Assembly: GCA_020832185.1 (NCBI GenBank)
Contig: JAFIFE010000011.1
Coordinates: 186,001 to 250,000, forward strand
Length of the DNA stretch: 64,000 bases
Reading direction: 5' to 3'
From: Alkalibacterium sp.
GTDB lineage: Bacteria; Bacillota; Bacilli; Lactobacillales; Carnobacteriaceae_A
Below the pieces are notes generated by a model, which saw only the letters and a list, made by a program, of their open reading frames with translations, was not told where the DNA came from and did no database searches. Each line of letters opens with the position of its first letter. Position 1 is the stretch's first letter. The translations under genes and the position numbers were made by a program. Below are positions 51,943 through 61,303 of the stretch, piece by piece.

Positions 51943-53043
51943 CTAGTCACTCCTATCCATATATGCTTCAATGTGAATATCTTCTTTGATTCTATTAATT
52001 TCCATGTGTTTGATTTTATACACATCCGACATATGCTGCACACCATGACCCATGATTGGAGCGGTTGCGTGCTCTCCTCCAATCAGAATGGGGGCAATAT
52101 AGACGATCAGTTTACTGACAATATCTGCTGATAAAGCAGATGCGTTTACTGTGCCTCCCCCTTCAAGCAATATACTGTCTATTCCTTTTTTGCCCATTAC
52201 CTGCATCGCTTTTCTTAAATCGATCTGTCCATTCAGTTCTGATACAGTGATGACTTCTATGTTCTTTTTCTCCAATTCAGTTCGCTTTTCTTCTGAAGCC
52301 TGACTCGTAGTCAAAATAAGTGAGGGTGCCTCATGCTGATTTGATAGAACCGCTGCATCCAGGGGAATCCGTAACTTACTGTCTAATATGATGCGTGTCG
52401 GGTTAGGATAACCAGGAATACGGCAGGTCAGTCTCGGATCATCTTTTAAAATGGTTCCGATCCCCACCATTATTGCTGATAAGTGTCCTCTTAAGTGATG
52501 GGCATGTTTTCTGGAATCTTCAGATGAAATCCATTTCGACTCACCTGTTTCTGTCGCAATCTTTCCATCCAGAGACATGGCATATTTCATGACTACGAAC
52601 GGCAATTTTGTCGTGATGTAGGTGTTGAACACCTCGTTCAACTGATGGCTTTCTTTTTCGCACACTCCGGTGATGACTTCTATACCGGCCTTTCTTATGC
52701 GTTCGATTCCACTGCCAGAAACAAGTGGATTGGGATCAGTGGCAGCTACGACCACTTTTCTAAATTTTTTATCTATTATCAAGTCGGAACAGGGAGGGGT
52801 TTTCCCAAAATGTGAGCAAGGTTCAAGCGTCACATAAATAGTTGCCCCTTCCACAGATTCTGTTGCTGAATGGATGGCATTCACTTCAGCGTGAGCTTCC
52901 CCAGCTTTTTTGTGGTACCCTTCTCCTATGATTTTTCCGTTTTTCACGATAACGGCACCCACCATTGGGTTAGGCGAAGTGAATCCACGGCCTTTACCAG
53001 CCAGTTCTAACGCTCTTTTCATGTAGGTTTGATCAGTTGTCAC
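51943..53043 (-). CDS. ribD: Bifunctional deaminase/reductase RibD
   Basis: A 366-residue bifunctional enzyme. The N-terminal zinc deaminase (1-145) shows HAEVNAI and TLEPCSHFGKTPPCSD; the C-terminal reductase (148-366) shows KYAMSLDGKIAT and LLEGGGTVNASAL. It converts the GTP cyclohydrolase product to the ribitylamino uracil 5'-phosphate. It starts at GTG 53043 behind GGGGTG, only a few bases after the second terminator of the FMN leader, so translation also depends on that leader. Confidence 0.96.
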   Translation of the reverse strand: MTTDQTYMKRALELAGKGRGFTSPNPMVGAVIVKNGKIIGEGYHKKAGEAHAEVNAIHSATESVEGATIYVTLEPCSHFGKTPPCSDLIIDKKFRKVVVAATDPNPLVSGSGIERIRKAGIEVITGVCEKESHQLNEVFNTYITTKLPFVVMKYAMSLDGKIATETGESKWISSEDSRKHAHHLRGHLSAIMVGIGTILKDDPRLTCRIPGYPNPTRIILDSKLRIPLDAAVLSNQHEAPSLILTTSQASEEKRTELEKKNIEVITVSELNGQIDLRKAMQVMGKKGIDSILLEGGGTVNASALSADIVSKLIVYIAPILIGGEHATAPIMGHGVQHMSDVYKIKHMEINRIKEDIHIEAYMDRSD

Positions 53044-53056
53044 TCTTTCACCCCAT

Positions 53057-53092
53057 TAAAAAATGCCCTGAACCAGTAACTGATTCAGGGCA
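53057..53092 (-). terminator. Second terminator of the FMN leader
   Basis: On the minus strand TGCCCTGAA pairs with TTCAGGGCA, with inner CAGT/ACTG, then six T. It lies 13 bases before ribD. Its 5' arm GCCCTGAA is exactly complementary to the start of the FMN aptamer. Confidence 0.85.
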
Positions 53093-53161
53093 TAGACTTT
53101 GAGTACATTTTTTGCACAAAGCAAATAAAGATTTGCCTGCACTCAAGACAGCAAAAAATTT

Positions 53162-53194
53162 AAAAAAATACCCTGGAACATTACATTCCAGGGC
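53162..53194 (-). terminator. First terminator of the FMN leader
   Basis: CCCTGGAA and TTCCAGGG pair across a short loop, followed by seven T on the minus strand. Between this and the second terminator lies a nested structure (TTGAGT/ACTCAA and GCAAAT/ATTTGC). Confidence 0.85.
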
Positions 53195-53267
53195 ATCATT
53201 AAATGCAACTTAAGTGTACTTTAAAAAGGCCTAGTCCTCCCTTTTAAAGGTTAATTGTGCATACGTG

Positions 53268-53373
53268 TGTCTTCTTTCATCCAGACTATACTGTCGGCTT
53301 CGGAATCTAACCGAATCTGCCTTACGGCTCGTGGGCTTTACCACCGGTAGGGACTTGCACCCTGCCCTGAAGA
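53268..53373 (-). promoter_or_regulatory. FMN riboswitch (RFN element)
   Basis: The minus strand carries the RFN hallmark blocks AGGGCAGGGTG, CCCTACCGGTGGTAAAGCCC, ACGAGCC and GCCGACAGTATAGTCTGGAT. Binding of FMN should stop ribDEAH transcription at the terminators downstream. Confidence 0.97.
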
Positions 53374-53393
53374 CTATTTAATTGTGTAAGTTA

Positions 53394-53422
53394 AGAATAA
53401 ATAGAAATTTATGCGTTGTCAA
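53394..53422 (-). promoter_or_regulatory. Promoter of the riboflavin operon
   Basis: Consensus TTGACA (53417-53422) and TATTCT (53394-53399) 17 bp apart, directly before the RFN element and next to the 3' end of the thiolase gene. Confidence 0.88.
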
Positions 53423-53429
53423 TAGTTAT

Positions 53430-54644
53430 TTATTCAACCTCTACATTTTTCAGTAAAACTGCCACACCCATTCCGCCACCGATACACAGTGACGCCAGGC
53501 CATATTTAAGTCCCCTCTGTTTCATTAAGTGGACTAAGGTGACTAAAATACGGTTCCCACTGGCTCCAACTGGATGTCCTAATGCAACGGCTCCTCCATT
53601 CAGATTTGTGCGTTCAAGCATGTAGTCTTTACTTACGCCAAACTCATCTGATATTTCTTTAATGACGCCTAAGCTTTGAGATGCGAATGCTTCGTTCAGT
53701 TCAAATACATCGATATCTTCGAATGAAATACCTGAGCGTTCGACTGCCTGCTTGATTGCAGGGGTCGGACCTAATCCCATAACAGAAGGATTTACTCCAC
53801 CTTGACCAATACCGATGATTTCAACTAAAGGCGTCAGATTATTAGCTTTGAGATACTCTTCTTTGACGATCAGGGTTGCACTCGCTCCATCATTGATCCC
53901 TGACGCATTTCCAGCTGTCACAGATCCATCTTTTTTAAAGGCAGGTCTTAAGCTGTTCAGCTTTTCTTCAGTCGTTTTTCGGTTAGGATATTCATCGGTG
54001 TCCACAGTCACGGTTTCGCGACGGACCTTTGTTTCGACTGGAACAATTTCTTCTTTAAACGAGCCATTATCTATCGCTTCGATTGCACGCTTTTGTGAGG
54101 TGAATGCAAAATGGTCCTGGTCTTCACGCGTCAAGTTGTAACGCTCCACAATGTTTTCTGCGGTCACACCCATATGGTAGCCTTCGAACGCATCAGTCAA
54201 TGCATCATCAAGCATATGATCCCCTACTTGATAGCCACCCATTTTCTGACCTGTTCTTGTTTTGCCAGGGATGAGATAGGGTGCCTGACTCATAGACTCT
54301 GTTCCACCAGCAATGATTGCCTGGTATTCCCCAGCCTTAATGCCCAGATAGGCATTCATCACTGATTTAAGGCCGCTTCCGCAAACCATATTGAGTGAAT
54401 AAGCAGGGACCGAAACGGCGATCCCGGCTTTTATTGCTGCCTGTCTGGCTACTCCCTGACCTTGTCCGGCGGGGAGTACGTTTCCCAAGACAACTTCATC
54501 AATGTCTTCATGATTGATCTTGCTTTGTTCAAGAACTCCCTTGATAGCGTAGCTTCCCAGATCTGAAGCTGAAACATCTTTCAGTGCGCCCAAAAATGAT
54601 CCGATTGGTGTGCGTTTAGCTCCTGCAATATAGACTTTACTCAT
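53430..54644 (-). CDS. Acetyl-CoA C-acetyltransferase (thiolase)
   Basis: A 404-residue biosynthetic-type thiolase that joins two acetyl-CoA to acetoacetyl-CoA. The nucleophile Cys is in NMVCGSG, the His in GHPVGASG and the second Cys in CIGGGMGVAV. In Lactobacillales it often feeds the mevalonate pathway, which would supply isoprenoids for the carotenoid genes in this window; that link is inference. No beta-oxidation neighbours are present. ATG follows AAGGATG. Confidence 0.94.
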   Translation of the reverse strand: MSKVYIAGAKRTPIGSFLGALKDVSASDLGSYAIKGVLEQSKINHEDIDEVVLGNVLPAGQGQGVARQAAIKAGIAVSVPAYSLNMVCGSGLKSVMNAYLGIKAGEYQAIIAGGTESMSQAPYLIPGKTRTGQKMGGYQVGDHMLDDALTDAFEGYHMGVTAENIVERYNLTREDQDHFAFTSQKRAIEAIDNGSFKEEIVPVETKVRRETVTVDTDEYPNRKTTEEKLNSLRPAFKKDGSVTAGNASGINDGASATLIVKEEYLKANNLTPLVEIIGIGQGGVNPSVMGLGPTPAIKQAVERSGISFEDIDVFELNEAFASQSLGVIKEISDEFGVSKDYMLERTNLNGGAVALGHPVGASGNRILVTLVHLMKQRGLKYGLASLCIGGGMGVAVLLKNVEVE

Positions 54645-54753
54645 GCGTTCATTTCATCCTTTCGATACTCATAATAAAACTCATAGATTCATTATTGACT
54701 ACCGTAATGATCAAGTAAAGCCATACGCAAAAGTTTAGACTTTTCTTAAACTA

Positions 54754-55575
54754 TTATTCGTCAACTGGAAGAACTGCGCCGTCCCATGTGTCAAGAATGA
54801 ATTCTTGTGTTTCCTCAGAACGAAGCACTTCAACTAAACGGGCAATCAGTTCATTATCTTCATCTTCTGATCTGACTGCTACGATGTTAGCATAAGGCGA
54901 TGAGGCATCTTCCAGCGCAATGGATTCTTCAATCGGGCTGATCCCCTGGTCCACCGCAAAGTTCGAATTGATGAAAATGACATCCCCTTCGTCTTCAGCG
55001 TAAAGTGTTGTAAGCAAAGCGGCATCGTACTCGTATTCAAACTGCAGATTACGCTCATTTTCAACTACATCATCAAACGTTGCATCAACTAAATCAATTG
55101 AATCATCAACTGTTATAAGTCCAGCTTCCTGGAGAATACCCAAAACGCGTCCATGGTCTGCCACACTGCTGCTAGTAAGGATGGTGGCATTATCAGGCAA
55201 ATCATCTAAGCTTTCGTGGCGATTTGAATAAGCACCAAGCGGTTCAATATGAATGGCTCCCGCATTTGCGAAGTCATAATCATTTTCTGCTATCTGTCCT
55301 TCAAAGTAAGGGACGTGCTGGAAATAGTTTGCATCTATATCCCCATCTGATAAAGCCAGGTTTGGAATAATGTAATCATTGTACGTTTCGATCTGCAAGT
55401 CTATTCCTTCTTCTGCTAAAGTAGGCTGAACAAATTCCAGTACTTCTGCGTGAGGGACATTTGTTGCGCCCACAGTTAACACTTGCGTTTCTTCAGCTGA
55501 TTCTCCTTCTCCGTTTCCACATGCTGCCAATAATACTGCACTACTTAATAGTCCTAATCTGATTGCTTTTTTCAT
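54754..55575 (-). CDS. metQ: Methionine ABC transporter, substrate-binding lipoprotein
   Basis: A 273-residue NlpA/MetQ-type lipoprotein that binds methionine outside the membrane. The signal peptide ends LLAAC, Cys19 lipidated. The mature part shows VGATNVPHAEVLEF, YFQHVPYFE and GAIHIEPLGAYSNRHES, all typical. It is the last gene of metN-metI-metQ, starting behind AGAGGAG. Confidence 0.95.
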   Translation of the reverse strand: MKKAIRLGLLSSAVLLAACGNGEGESAEETQVLTVGATNVPHAEVLEFVQPTLAEEGIDLQIETYNDYIIPNLALSDGDIDANYFQHVPYFEGQIAENDYDFANAGAIHIEPLGAYSNRHESLDDLPDNATILTSSSVADHGRVLGILQEAGLITVDDSIDLVDATFDDVVENERNLQFEYEYDAALLTTLYAEDEGDVIFINSNFAVDQGISPIEESIALEDASSPYANIVAVRSEDEDNELIARLVEVLRSEETQEFILDTWDGAVLPVDE

Positions 55576-55608
55576 TTTTCATTCTCCTCTTTTTTTGGTT
55601 TAGTTTTA

Positions 55609-56310
55609 TTAACGCTTATCAATATAAGACACCCATCGGTCTCCTATGAATTGAATCACGAATACAATAATGAGTATAACGGCTGTTGCAACTAAGGTGA
55701 CGCTTGCTCTATTTCTCTGGAACCCTTCAAGGTAAGCTAGATTACCCAGCCCACCAGCTCCTATTACCCCAGCCATTGCTGTGTACCCGACTAAGCTGAT
55801 TGCCGTCACTGTTATTCCGGCAATGATAGAAGGAAGGCTTTCTGGAATATAGACTTTTAAAATCAATTCCAGTTTTGATGCGCCCATGGCCTCTGCTGCT
55901 TCGATTACCCCTTTATCAACTTCTCTCAAACCTGTTTCAACCAGTCTGGCATAAAAGGGAGCAGCTGATAAAATCAATGCCGGTAACGCGGCAGTTGGAC
56001 CGGTCATACTCTGAACAATTGCTTTGGTAAATGGAATCAGCAGGACAATCAGAATGATGAATGGGATCGACCTGAAAATATTGACGAATACTGATACTGT
56101 TTTGTATAAAGCCACCGACCATATCGTTTGATGATGACGTGTCTCATACAAGATCAGTCCTAGTATCAATCCAAATATAAAGACCAGAAGGACCGATATT
56201 GCTGTCATGTAAAGTGTTTGTTGTGTGGCATTCCACATTCTATCCCACGGGACCTCTTGTAAATCAGTGTATTCTGCCAAAATGGATCCTGTTAATAATT
56301 GATTAAACAT
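55609..56310 (-). CDS. metI: Methionine ABC transporter permease
   Basis: A 233-residue membrane permease with five helices and the EAA loop VIEAAEAMGASKLELILKVYIPESLP that contacts MetN. The ATG at 56310 is preferred; a TTG three codons earlier is too near the ribosome binding site GAGGTG. Its start overlaps the end of metN by 8 bases, so the two are translated together. Confidence 0.95.
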   Translation of the reverse strand: MFNQLLTGSILAEYTDLQEVPWDRMWNATQQTLYMTAISVLLVFIFGLILGLILYETRHHQTIWSVALYKTVSVFVNIFRSIPFIILIVLLIPFTKAIVQSMTGPTAALPALILSAAPFYARLVETGLREVDKGVIEAAEAMGASKLELILKVYIPESLPSIIAGITVTAISLVGYTAMAGVIGAGGLGNLAYLEGFQRNRASVTLVATAVILIIVFVIQFIGDRWVSYIDKR

Positions 56311-57337
56311 CTTTTTCAATCACCTCTACTTCTACTGGATACGTTCTAAATAACTCCAGCGCTTTATCCTGTTTTTCCTGATCCCCTATGATTTGAACGA
56401 TCAAGGTTCCCATTGGTGTATTATGAGTGGACTGGATGCTTCCTTGAATAATGTTGATATCACAGTCACACTCCCTGCTGACTTTCGTTATGATCGGTGA
56501 GCCGACATGTGTTCCCTGGAAGAACAACTGAAGAATTCTACCCTCCGGATAAGCGTTCTTTAGTTCCGTCAGTGCTTGTCTGGTTTCTTTATTATCTGTT
56601 TCCCTATCCTGCTTGATGAACCGTTTGGTGATGTCCTCTTTGGGTTCTCTGAATACATGAAGAACAGATCCTTCCTCAACGATTGCTCCTTTGTTCATCA
56701 CGGCAACCCGGTCACAAATTTTTCTGACGACTTCCATTTCGTGAGTGATGAGAACGATCGTGACATCCAGCTCCTCATTTATTTTAGCCAGAAGATCCAG
56801 CACTTCATCAGTAGTCTGCGGGTCAAGTGCACTAGTCGCCTCGTCGCATAGAAGGACTTTGGGTTTATTCGCCAGTGCCCTCGCAATACCCACTCTCTGT
56901 TTTTCACCGCCGGACAACTGCGCCGGGTAGGCTTCTGCTTTATCACTCAATCCAACTAACTCGATCAGCTCTCGAGCTCTTTCGATGCGTTCACTCTTGC
57001 TGACATTAGCTATTTCTAGTGGGAAACAGACATTTTCCAGTACAGTACGGCTCCATAGCAAGTTGAAATGCTGAAAAATCATGCCGATGGACTGACGTTC
57101 CTTTCGCAGCCCTTTTTTACTGAGTGGCGTTAATTCACTTTGGTCAATGACCACTTTCCCTGAAGAGGGGCGCTCCAACCCATTCAGCAGTCTGAGCAAG
57201 GTGCTTTTTCCTGCACCTGAATACCCGACAATGCCGTATATTTCCCCTTTTTCAATTGTCAGACTTGTCTCTTTTACAGCTTCAAATGGCTGCTTATTAT
57301 TTAAAAATGTTTTCGTTACTTTTTCTAATGTGATCAT
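56303..57337 (-). CDS. metN: Methionine ABC transporter ATPase
   Basis: A 344-residue ABC ATPase with Walker A GYSGAGKSTLL, signature LSGGEKQRVGIARAL and LLCDEATSALDP. A C-terminal NIL domain (about 265-344) marks MetN and mediates inhibition by methionine in homologues. First gene of the operon, translated from ATG behind GAGAGGTG and controlled by the Met T-box. Confidence 0.96.
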   Translation of the reverse strand: MITLEKVTKTFLNNKQPFEAVKETSLTIEKGEIYGIVGYSGAGKSTLLRLLNGLERPSSGKVVIDQSELTPLSKKGLRKERQSIGMIFQHFNLLWSRTVLENVCFPLEIANVSKSERIERARELIELVGLSDKAEAYPAQLSGGEKQRVGIARALANKPKVLLCDEATSALDPQTTDEVLDLLAKINEELDVTIVLITHEMEVVRKICDRVAVMNKGAIVEEGSVLHVFREPKEDITKRFIKQDRETDNKETRQALTELKNAYPEGRILQLFFQGTHVGSPIITKVSRECDCDINIIQGSIQSTHNTPMGTLIVQIIGDQEKQDKALELFRTYPVEVEVIEKDV

Positions 57338-57362
57338 GTTACCAGCACCTCTCTTTTTGCAT

Positions 57363-57685
57363 AAAAAAACGCCCTTTTCGAGTATTCAGACTCAAAAAGG
57401 GCGAATAGGTCTATTCGCGGTTCCACCTTTGTTTGTCACTCCATCACTGAAGCGACCTCTCCCAGTACTTAAAAGACACTGCCTTTTGTATACTGTGGCA
57501 CGTTACCGGGTGCAACCGGAAATGGCTCATGAAGACACTCACCATTTCTGCTCAAAGACCATTTTCCAGACCGATCATCGTGTCCCTTCTCACCACCCAG
57601 GAACTCTCTGCTTTGAATTACTAATCTGTACTTATCTTTTCAACGCTCATTTTTCTCATTTAAATTTAATTTTCGTATCGACTGA
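57363..57685 (-). promoter_or_regulatory. T-box riboswitch, Met-specific, before metNIQ
   Basis: The minus strand shows the T-box core AGGTGGAACCGCG (57416-57428), then a terminator CGCCCTTTT/AAAAGGGCG with inner GAGT/ACTC and seven T (57363-57403). Stem I contains AGCAGAGAG and GGGTGGTGAGAAGGGA. The likely specifier is AUG at 57560-57562. Uncharged tRNA-Met should allow metNIQ expression. Confidence 0.92.
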
Positions 57686-57690
57686 TTAGT

Positions 57691-57720
57691 ACTATATCAG
57701 ACCAACCAATTACCTGTCAA
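57691..57720 (-). promoter_or_regulatory. Promoter of metNIQ
   Basis: TTGACA (57715-57720) and TATAGT (57691-57696) are 18 bp apart on the minus strand. The stretch from 57721 to 57844 shows only a weak hairpin (GACTA/TAGTC near 57795-57817) after ackA. Confidence 0.8.
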
Positions 57721-57844
57721 CACTTTAAATCGAAATAATTATGTTTTAGATGACGTGCAGTCACAGCCTTCTCATTTTAATGATCTTAAAACACTAGACT
57801 AAAGCTTTTTATAGTCCTATTACAGTTACTTCCACTCTCGAGAA

Positions 57845-59032
57845 TTATCTCAACCTCTCAATGTCTCTTGCAATCATCAGTTCTTCGTCTGTTGGAATGA
57901 GTAATACATCCACTCCTGATTCTTTTGCTGAAATCCGTTTTTCTATTCCCCGACAATTATTTTCGTCAGCATCGATCACTACATTTAAAAACCCAAGACC
58001 TGATATGATATTGTGGCGTGTTTGTATAGCATTTTCTCCTATTCCCGCTGTAAAGATAATAGCATCCACGCCATTCATTGTGGCGGCATATGCCCCAATA
58101 TACTTTTTCACACGGTCTTCAAAAATCCTTAAGGCCAAGGTCGCCCGTTCATTTTCTTCTTCCTGTTCAAACAAGTCTCTCATATCACTTGAGAAACCTG
58201 ATAGCCCCTTCAGACCCGACTCTTTGTTTAAAATAGTCATCATATCGTTTAAATCCGATATGTTTTCTTTTTCCATAAGATACGGCAGCAGAGAAACATC
58301 AATGTCCCCCGAGCGTGTACCCATAGTCAAACCGGCCATTGGTGTAAATCCCATTGACGTGACAACAGATTTTCCCCCTTCAACAGCACAGACAGAAGCG
58401 CCATTTCCCAGGTGACATGAGATGAGTTTCAATTTCTCAACCGGTTTGTTCAGTATTTCTGCTGCCCTCTGTGATACGTATTTATGGCTTGTCCCGTGAT
58501 AGCCGTATCGTCTGGCGTGGTGCTTTTCATAATATTCTATGGGAATACTGTATAAATACTGTTCTTTTGCCATTGTCTGATGAAAAGATGTATCAAAGAC
58601 AGCTACACTCGCGATATCGGGTAATACCTGTTTAAATGCTCTGATCCCCATCGCATTTGCCGGATTATGAAGAGGAGCTAACTCAGCCAACCGCTCGATT
58701 TCTTTCAAATCCCCTTCAGTAATCAGAACAGAATCAGCGAATGATTCTCCTCCTGCCGCCACACGGTGTCCTACTCCTGTTATTTCCGAGTAATCTTCAA
58801 TAATCGCTAAATCGATCAATTGCTCAAGCAGCATTTCTACAGCGACTTCGTGAGTGTCGATGTTAATTACCATATTGAACGCTTGTCCTTCGTTGTAATC
58901 AATCGAGAAAAGGGACTCTTTTAATCCGATCCGTTCAACGATACCTGAAGCTATGACTTTTTCCTCAGGCATTTCATAACATTTCCACTTCAAACTCGAA
59001 CTTCCTGCATTGATTGCCATTGTTTTATACAT
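57845..59032 (-). CDS. ackA: Acetate kinase
   Basis: A 395-residue enzyme interconverting acetyl phosphate plus ADP with acetate plus ATP, an energy-yielding end step of fermentation. Family text: INAGSSSLKWK, VGHRVAAGGE, GYHGTSHKYVSQRA, HLGNGASVCAV and FTAGIGENA. Length is normal. No pta is adjacent. ATG behind AGAGGAA. A 12-of-14 match to cre overlaps its candidate promoter. Confidence 0.97.
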   Translation of the reverse strand: MYKTMAINAGSSSLKWKCYEMPEEKVIASGIVERIGLKESLFSIDYNEGQAFNMVINIDTHEVAVEMLLEQLIDLAIIEDYSEITGVGHRVAAGGESFADSVLITEGDLKEIERLAELAPLHNPANAMGIRAFKQVLPDIASVAVFDTSFHQTMAKEQYLYSIPIEYYEKHHARRYGYHGTSHKYVSQRAAEILNKPVEKLKLISCHLGNGASVCAVEGGKSVVTSMGFTPMAGLTMGTRSGDIDVSLLPYLMEKENISDLNDMMTILNKESGLKGLSGFSSDMRDLFEQEEENERATLALRIFEDRVKKYIGAYAATMNGVDAIIFTAGIGENAIQTRHNIISGLGFLNVVIDADENNCRGIEKRISAKESGVDVLLIPTDEELMIARDIERLR

Positions 59033-59062
59033 GATTATTCCTCTTCTCTATTAGTTTCATTT

Positions 59063-59091
59063 ATAATAAAACGCATACATTGCCAGTTTAA
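59063..59091 (-). promoter_or_regulatory. Candidate promoter of ackA with weak cre
   Basis: TTAAAC (59086-59091) and TATTAT (59063-59068) lie 17 bp apart. TGTATGCGTTTTAT (59066-59079, minus) matches 12 of 14 cre positions. ackA is a known CcpA target in Bacillus, though activated there from further upstream. Confidence 0.4.
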
Positions 59092-59154
59092 CATACTAAA
59101 ACAGGCTTGCAATTAACGTCTTGTTATAGGAACTATTAGCTTTTCTTTTAGAAC

Positions 59155-59196
59155 AAAAAAAAACAATGACCACCTTATCTCTAAGACGGTCATTGC
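59155..59196 (-). terminator. Terminator of cutC
   Basis: CAATGACC pairs with GGTCATTG across an 16-base loop with partial pairing, followed by nine T on the minus strand. Confidence 0.82.
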
Positions 59197-59209
59197 TCTT
59201 TTATCATTT

Positions 59210-59842
59210 TCAACCCTTAACGATTTTTGTTCCATGAAACTGATCAGTATGAATAATGGTTGAGGCCTTGTCGATATTTGCAGCTGTTATGCCCCCACCG
59301 ACAAGGATTTCCAGACGTCCACTACTCGCCTCAATCAACTGGTTGATCCATTCGGCGTTATCTATTGCCGCACCCGAGGCTGCTCCTCTAGTGAGTAAAC
59401 GGGTCACATGCGCGTCGGCCAGAGCTTTGACAGACTCCAGCTGATCGCTTTTGGACAGACTATCAAACGCCATATGGAACACCGTTTGTCTGTTTCCTGC
59501 TAATTGGACCATCTCATCTACAAAAGACCAGTCGACCTTGTTGTCGGGCGTTAGTGCGCCAAATACGATTCCATCAGCACCTATGCTTAATGCATAACGA
59601 GCCTCTGCTTTCATCGCTTCTTTTTCACTGTCTGAATAAACAAAATTTCCGCCTCGTGGACGTATCATCGTTACGACTTTTACATTGTGCTGGTGTGCGT
59701 AATGAGTGACCTGTTCCTGAACGTCTCTTTCAGGTGTCGTTCCGCCGATATCGAGTCGGTCACACAACTCGATACGCATAATACCCGCTTTGATTGCTTC
59801 AGGTACTCCTTGACTATTTTCTGCACAGAATTCTTTGATCAT
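59210..59842 (-). CDS. cutC: CutC family protein
   Basis: A 210-residue TIM-barrel protein of the CutC family, historically tied to copper homeostasis; direct copper binding is debated. Family text: RIELCDRLDIGGTTPE, VKVVTMIRPRGGNFVYSD, GADGIVFGAL and LVGGGI. It is somewhat shorter than E. coli CutC (248). It starts one base after the permease stop and uses AGAGGG within that gene, so the two are coupled. Confidence 0.92.
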   Translation of the reverse strand: MIKEFCAENSQGVPEAIKAGIMRIELCDRLDIGGTTPERDVQEQVTHYAHQHNVKVVTMIRPRGGNFVYSDSEKEAMKAEARYALSIGADGIVFGALTPDNKVDWSFVDEMVQLAGNRQTVFHMAFDSLSKSDQLESVKALADAHVTRLLTRGAASGAAIDNAEWINQLIEASSGRLEILVGGGITAANIDKASTIIHTDQFHGTKIVKG

Positions 59843-59843
59843 G

Positions 59844-61202
59844 TTATCCCTCTTTAAGTCTGCTAGTGTTGTGGCGGATACTGTAAATATACCCTAATAC
59901 ACAGATAACTGCAGAGAATCCAATAAATATCGGCATGTAAACAGGATTAGAGAACCAGCCGCCGAGCAAGATAACAAGAGAGCCCAGTGTGCCTAATACA
60001 GGCGCAACAATCCCCAGGAACCTGCTCTTGATGACTTTCTCTTTTTTGAGTTGAAGCACTTTGATATAGAGCACGATATACAGCACATAACTGAATACAA
60101 TTGCTATCTCACTAATGTCTCCACCCGCAAGGATATCCCATCTCTGAGTGACATAATGCATCATCAACCAGAAGGCGGTCAAAACATATGCAGTTAATGC
60201 AGAATAAGGAGATAACCCCTTCTTCTCATCCAGTTCTCTGATTTTAGAGCTCATCGGCACCATATTTTTTATGGCTAACGTATGAGGCAGACGAATGTAG
60301 CCTAGGCTGATTCCGTTAACAACACCCAGAATCGAAATCAAAACGAAACTAAGCAGGATGCGCTCGCCGTAAAGTCCAAATATTGACTGGCCGACTTGAC
60401 CGATGGCCTGGTCACCGGCAGACAGGATAAATTCAACTCCGACTATGGCGATCAGTCCAAGGAAAAAGGCTAAATAAACAGCTAACACGAGCAATGGTCC
60501 GAGAGTCAAGGCAAACGGCATCGTGCGTCTGTGATCCCTTACTTCCTGAGTGATCGTAGTGGAAACGATCCATCCATCAAATGAAAAGGCCACGGGTGCT
60601 AAAGCCCCTAACCAAGCCCATCCCACGTTACTTCTTTCAACCAGCATGATGCCCTCTGGTAGAGAAGGAGCAGATTGTGTCCAGAATAATCCTAGTAATC
60701 CGATCCCAATGAGTGGAATCATTTTTATAATTGTCGTCACGTTTTGAAAACGTCCCCCACTTTTATATGAAAAATAATTCATCGTAAAGAAGAATGTCAT
60801 ATAAAGGAACCCAATGAACGTCTGCAATTCAAGCGAGGATGGCAGATTGAATAATAAGATCGTATAAATTCCCGACACCCAGCTGACTACAGCTGTAATG
60901 GTCGGAAAATAAACAAATAACTGGAACCATCCAAAGGCGTTGGCCGCTTTAGGAGAGACAAATTCTTCGTAGTATGAAACAACTCCTCCTCTCATCGATG
61001 ACCGACTCGCTAATTGAGACAAAGTAATGCTCCCGAAAATGACGCAGAGTGCTCCAATAACAAAGACAAGCACGCCCAGCCAGACACTCCCACCTGTTGC
61101 TATTAAAATCTCATCTGCTTTGAAAAATATTCCTGACCCGATACTGATTCCTACAATCATGGAGATTGCAGTTCCCAGGCCGTAATGTTCTCTTTCTTTC
61201 AT
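59844..61202 (-). CDS. APC family amino-acid permease
   Basis: A 452-residue, 12-helix permease of the amino acid-polyamine-organocation superfamily. The first helix motif ISIGSGIFFK is the substrate-backbone binding site. Text ESR-type loop and LASRSSMRGGVVSYYEEFVSPKAANAFGW is typical of the LAT/SteT-like serine/threonine exchanger subgroup. Which amino acid is moved cannot be said. Strong AAGGAGGG before the ATG; coupled to cutC downstream. Confidence 0.9.
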   Translation of the reverse strand: MKEREHYGLGTAISMIVGISIGSGIFFKADEILIATGGSVWLGVLVFVIGALCVIFGSITLSQLASRSSMRGGVVSYYEEFVSPKAANAFGWFQLFVYFPTITAVVSWVSGIYTILLFNLPSSLELQTFIGFLYMTFFFTMNYFSYKSGGRFQNVTTIIKMIPLIGIGLLGLFWTQSAPSLPEGIMLVERSNVGWAWLGALAPVAFSFDGWIVSTTITQEVRDHRRTMPFALTLGPLLVLAVYLAFFLGLIAIVGVEFILSAGDQAIGQVGQSIFGLYGERILLSFVLISILGVVNGISLGYIRLPHTLAIKNMVPMSSKIRELDEKKGLSPYSALTAYVLTAFWLMMHYVTQRWDILAGGDISEIAIVFSYVLYIVLYIKVLQLKKEKVIKSRFLGIVAPVLGTLGSLVILLGGWFSNPVYMPIFIGFSAVICVLGYIYSIRHNTSRLKEG

Positions 61203-61303
61203 GATGACTCCCTCCTTCTTTGCCTAATTGGCTAGTGTAAAAAATGCATTCTATCACTATAGCAAAAAGACCACTTAAAAGAAAGAGATAAAACAACTGT
61301 TTT

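Noticed and set aside
57481-57510. TGGCAC as a second sigma-54 promoter.
   Set aside because: No TTGC follows at the right distance, and it is inside the Met T-box leader on the opposite strand.
57861-58415. 184-codon plus-strand frame opposite ackA.
   Set aside because: It is antisense to a clear acetate kinase, with no start signal and no family features.
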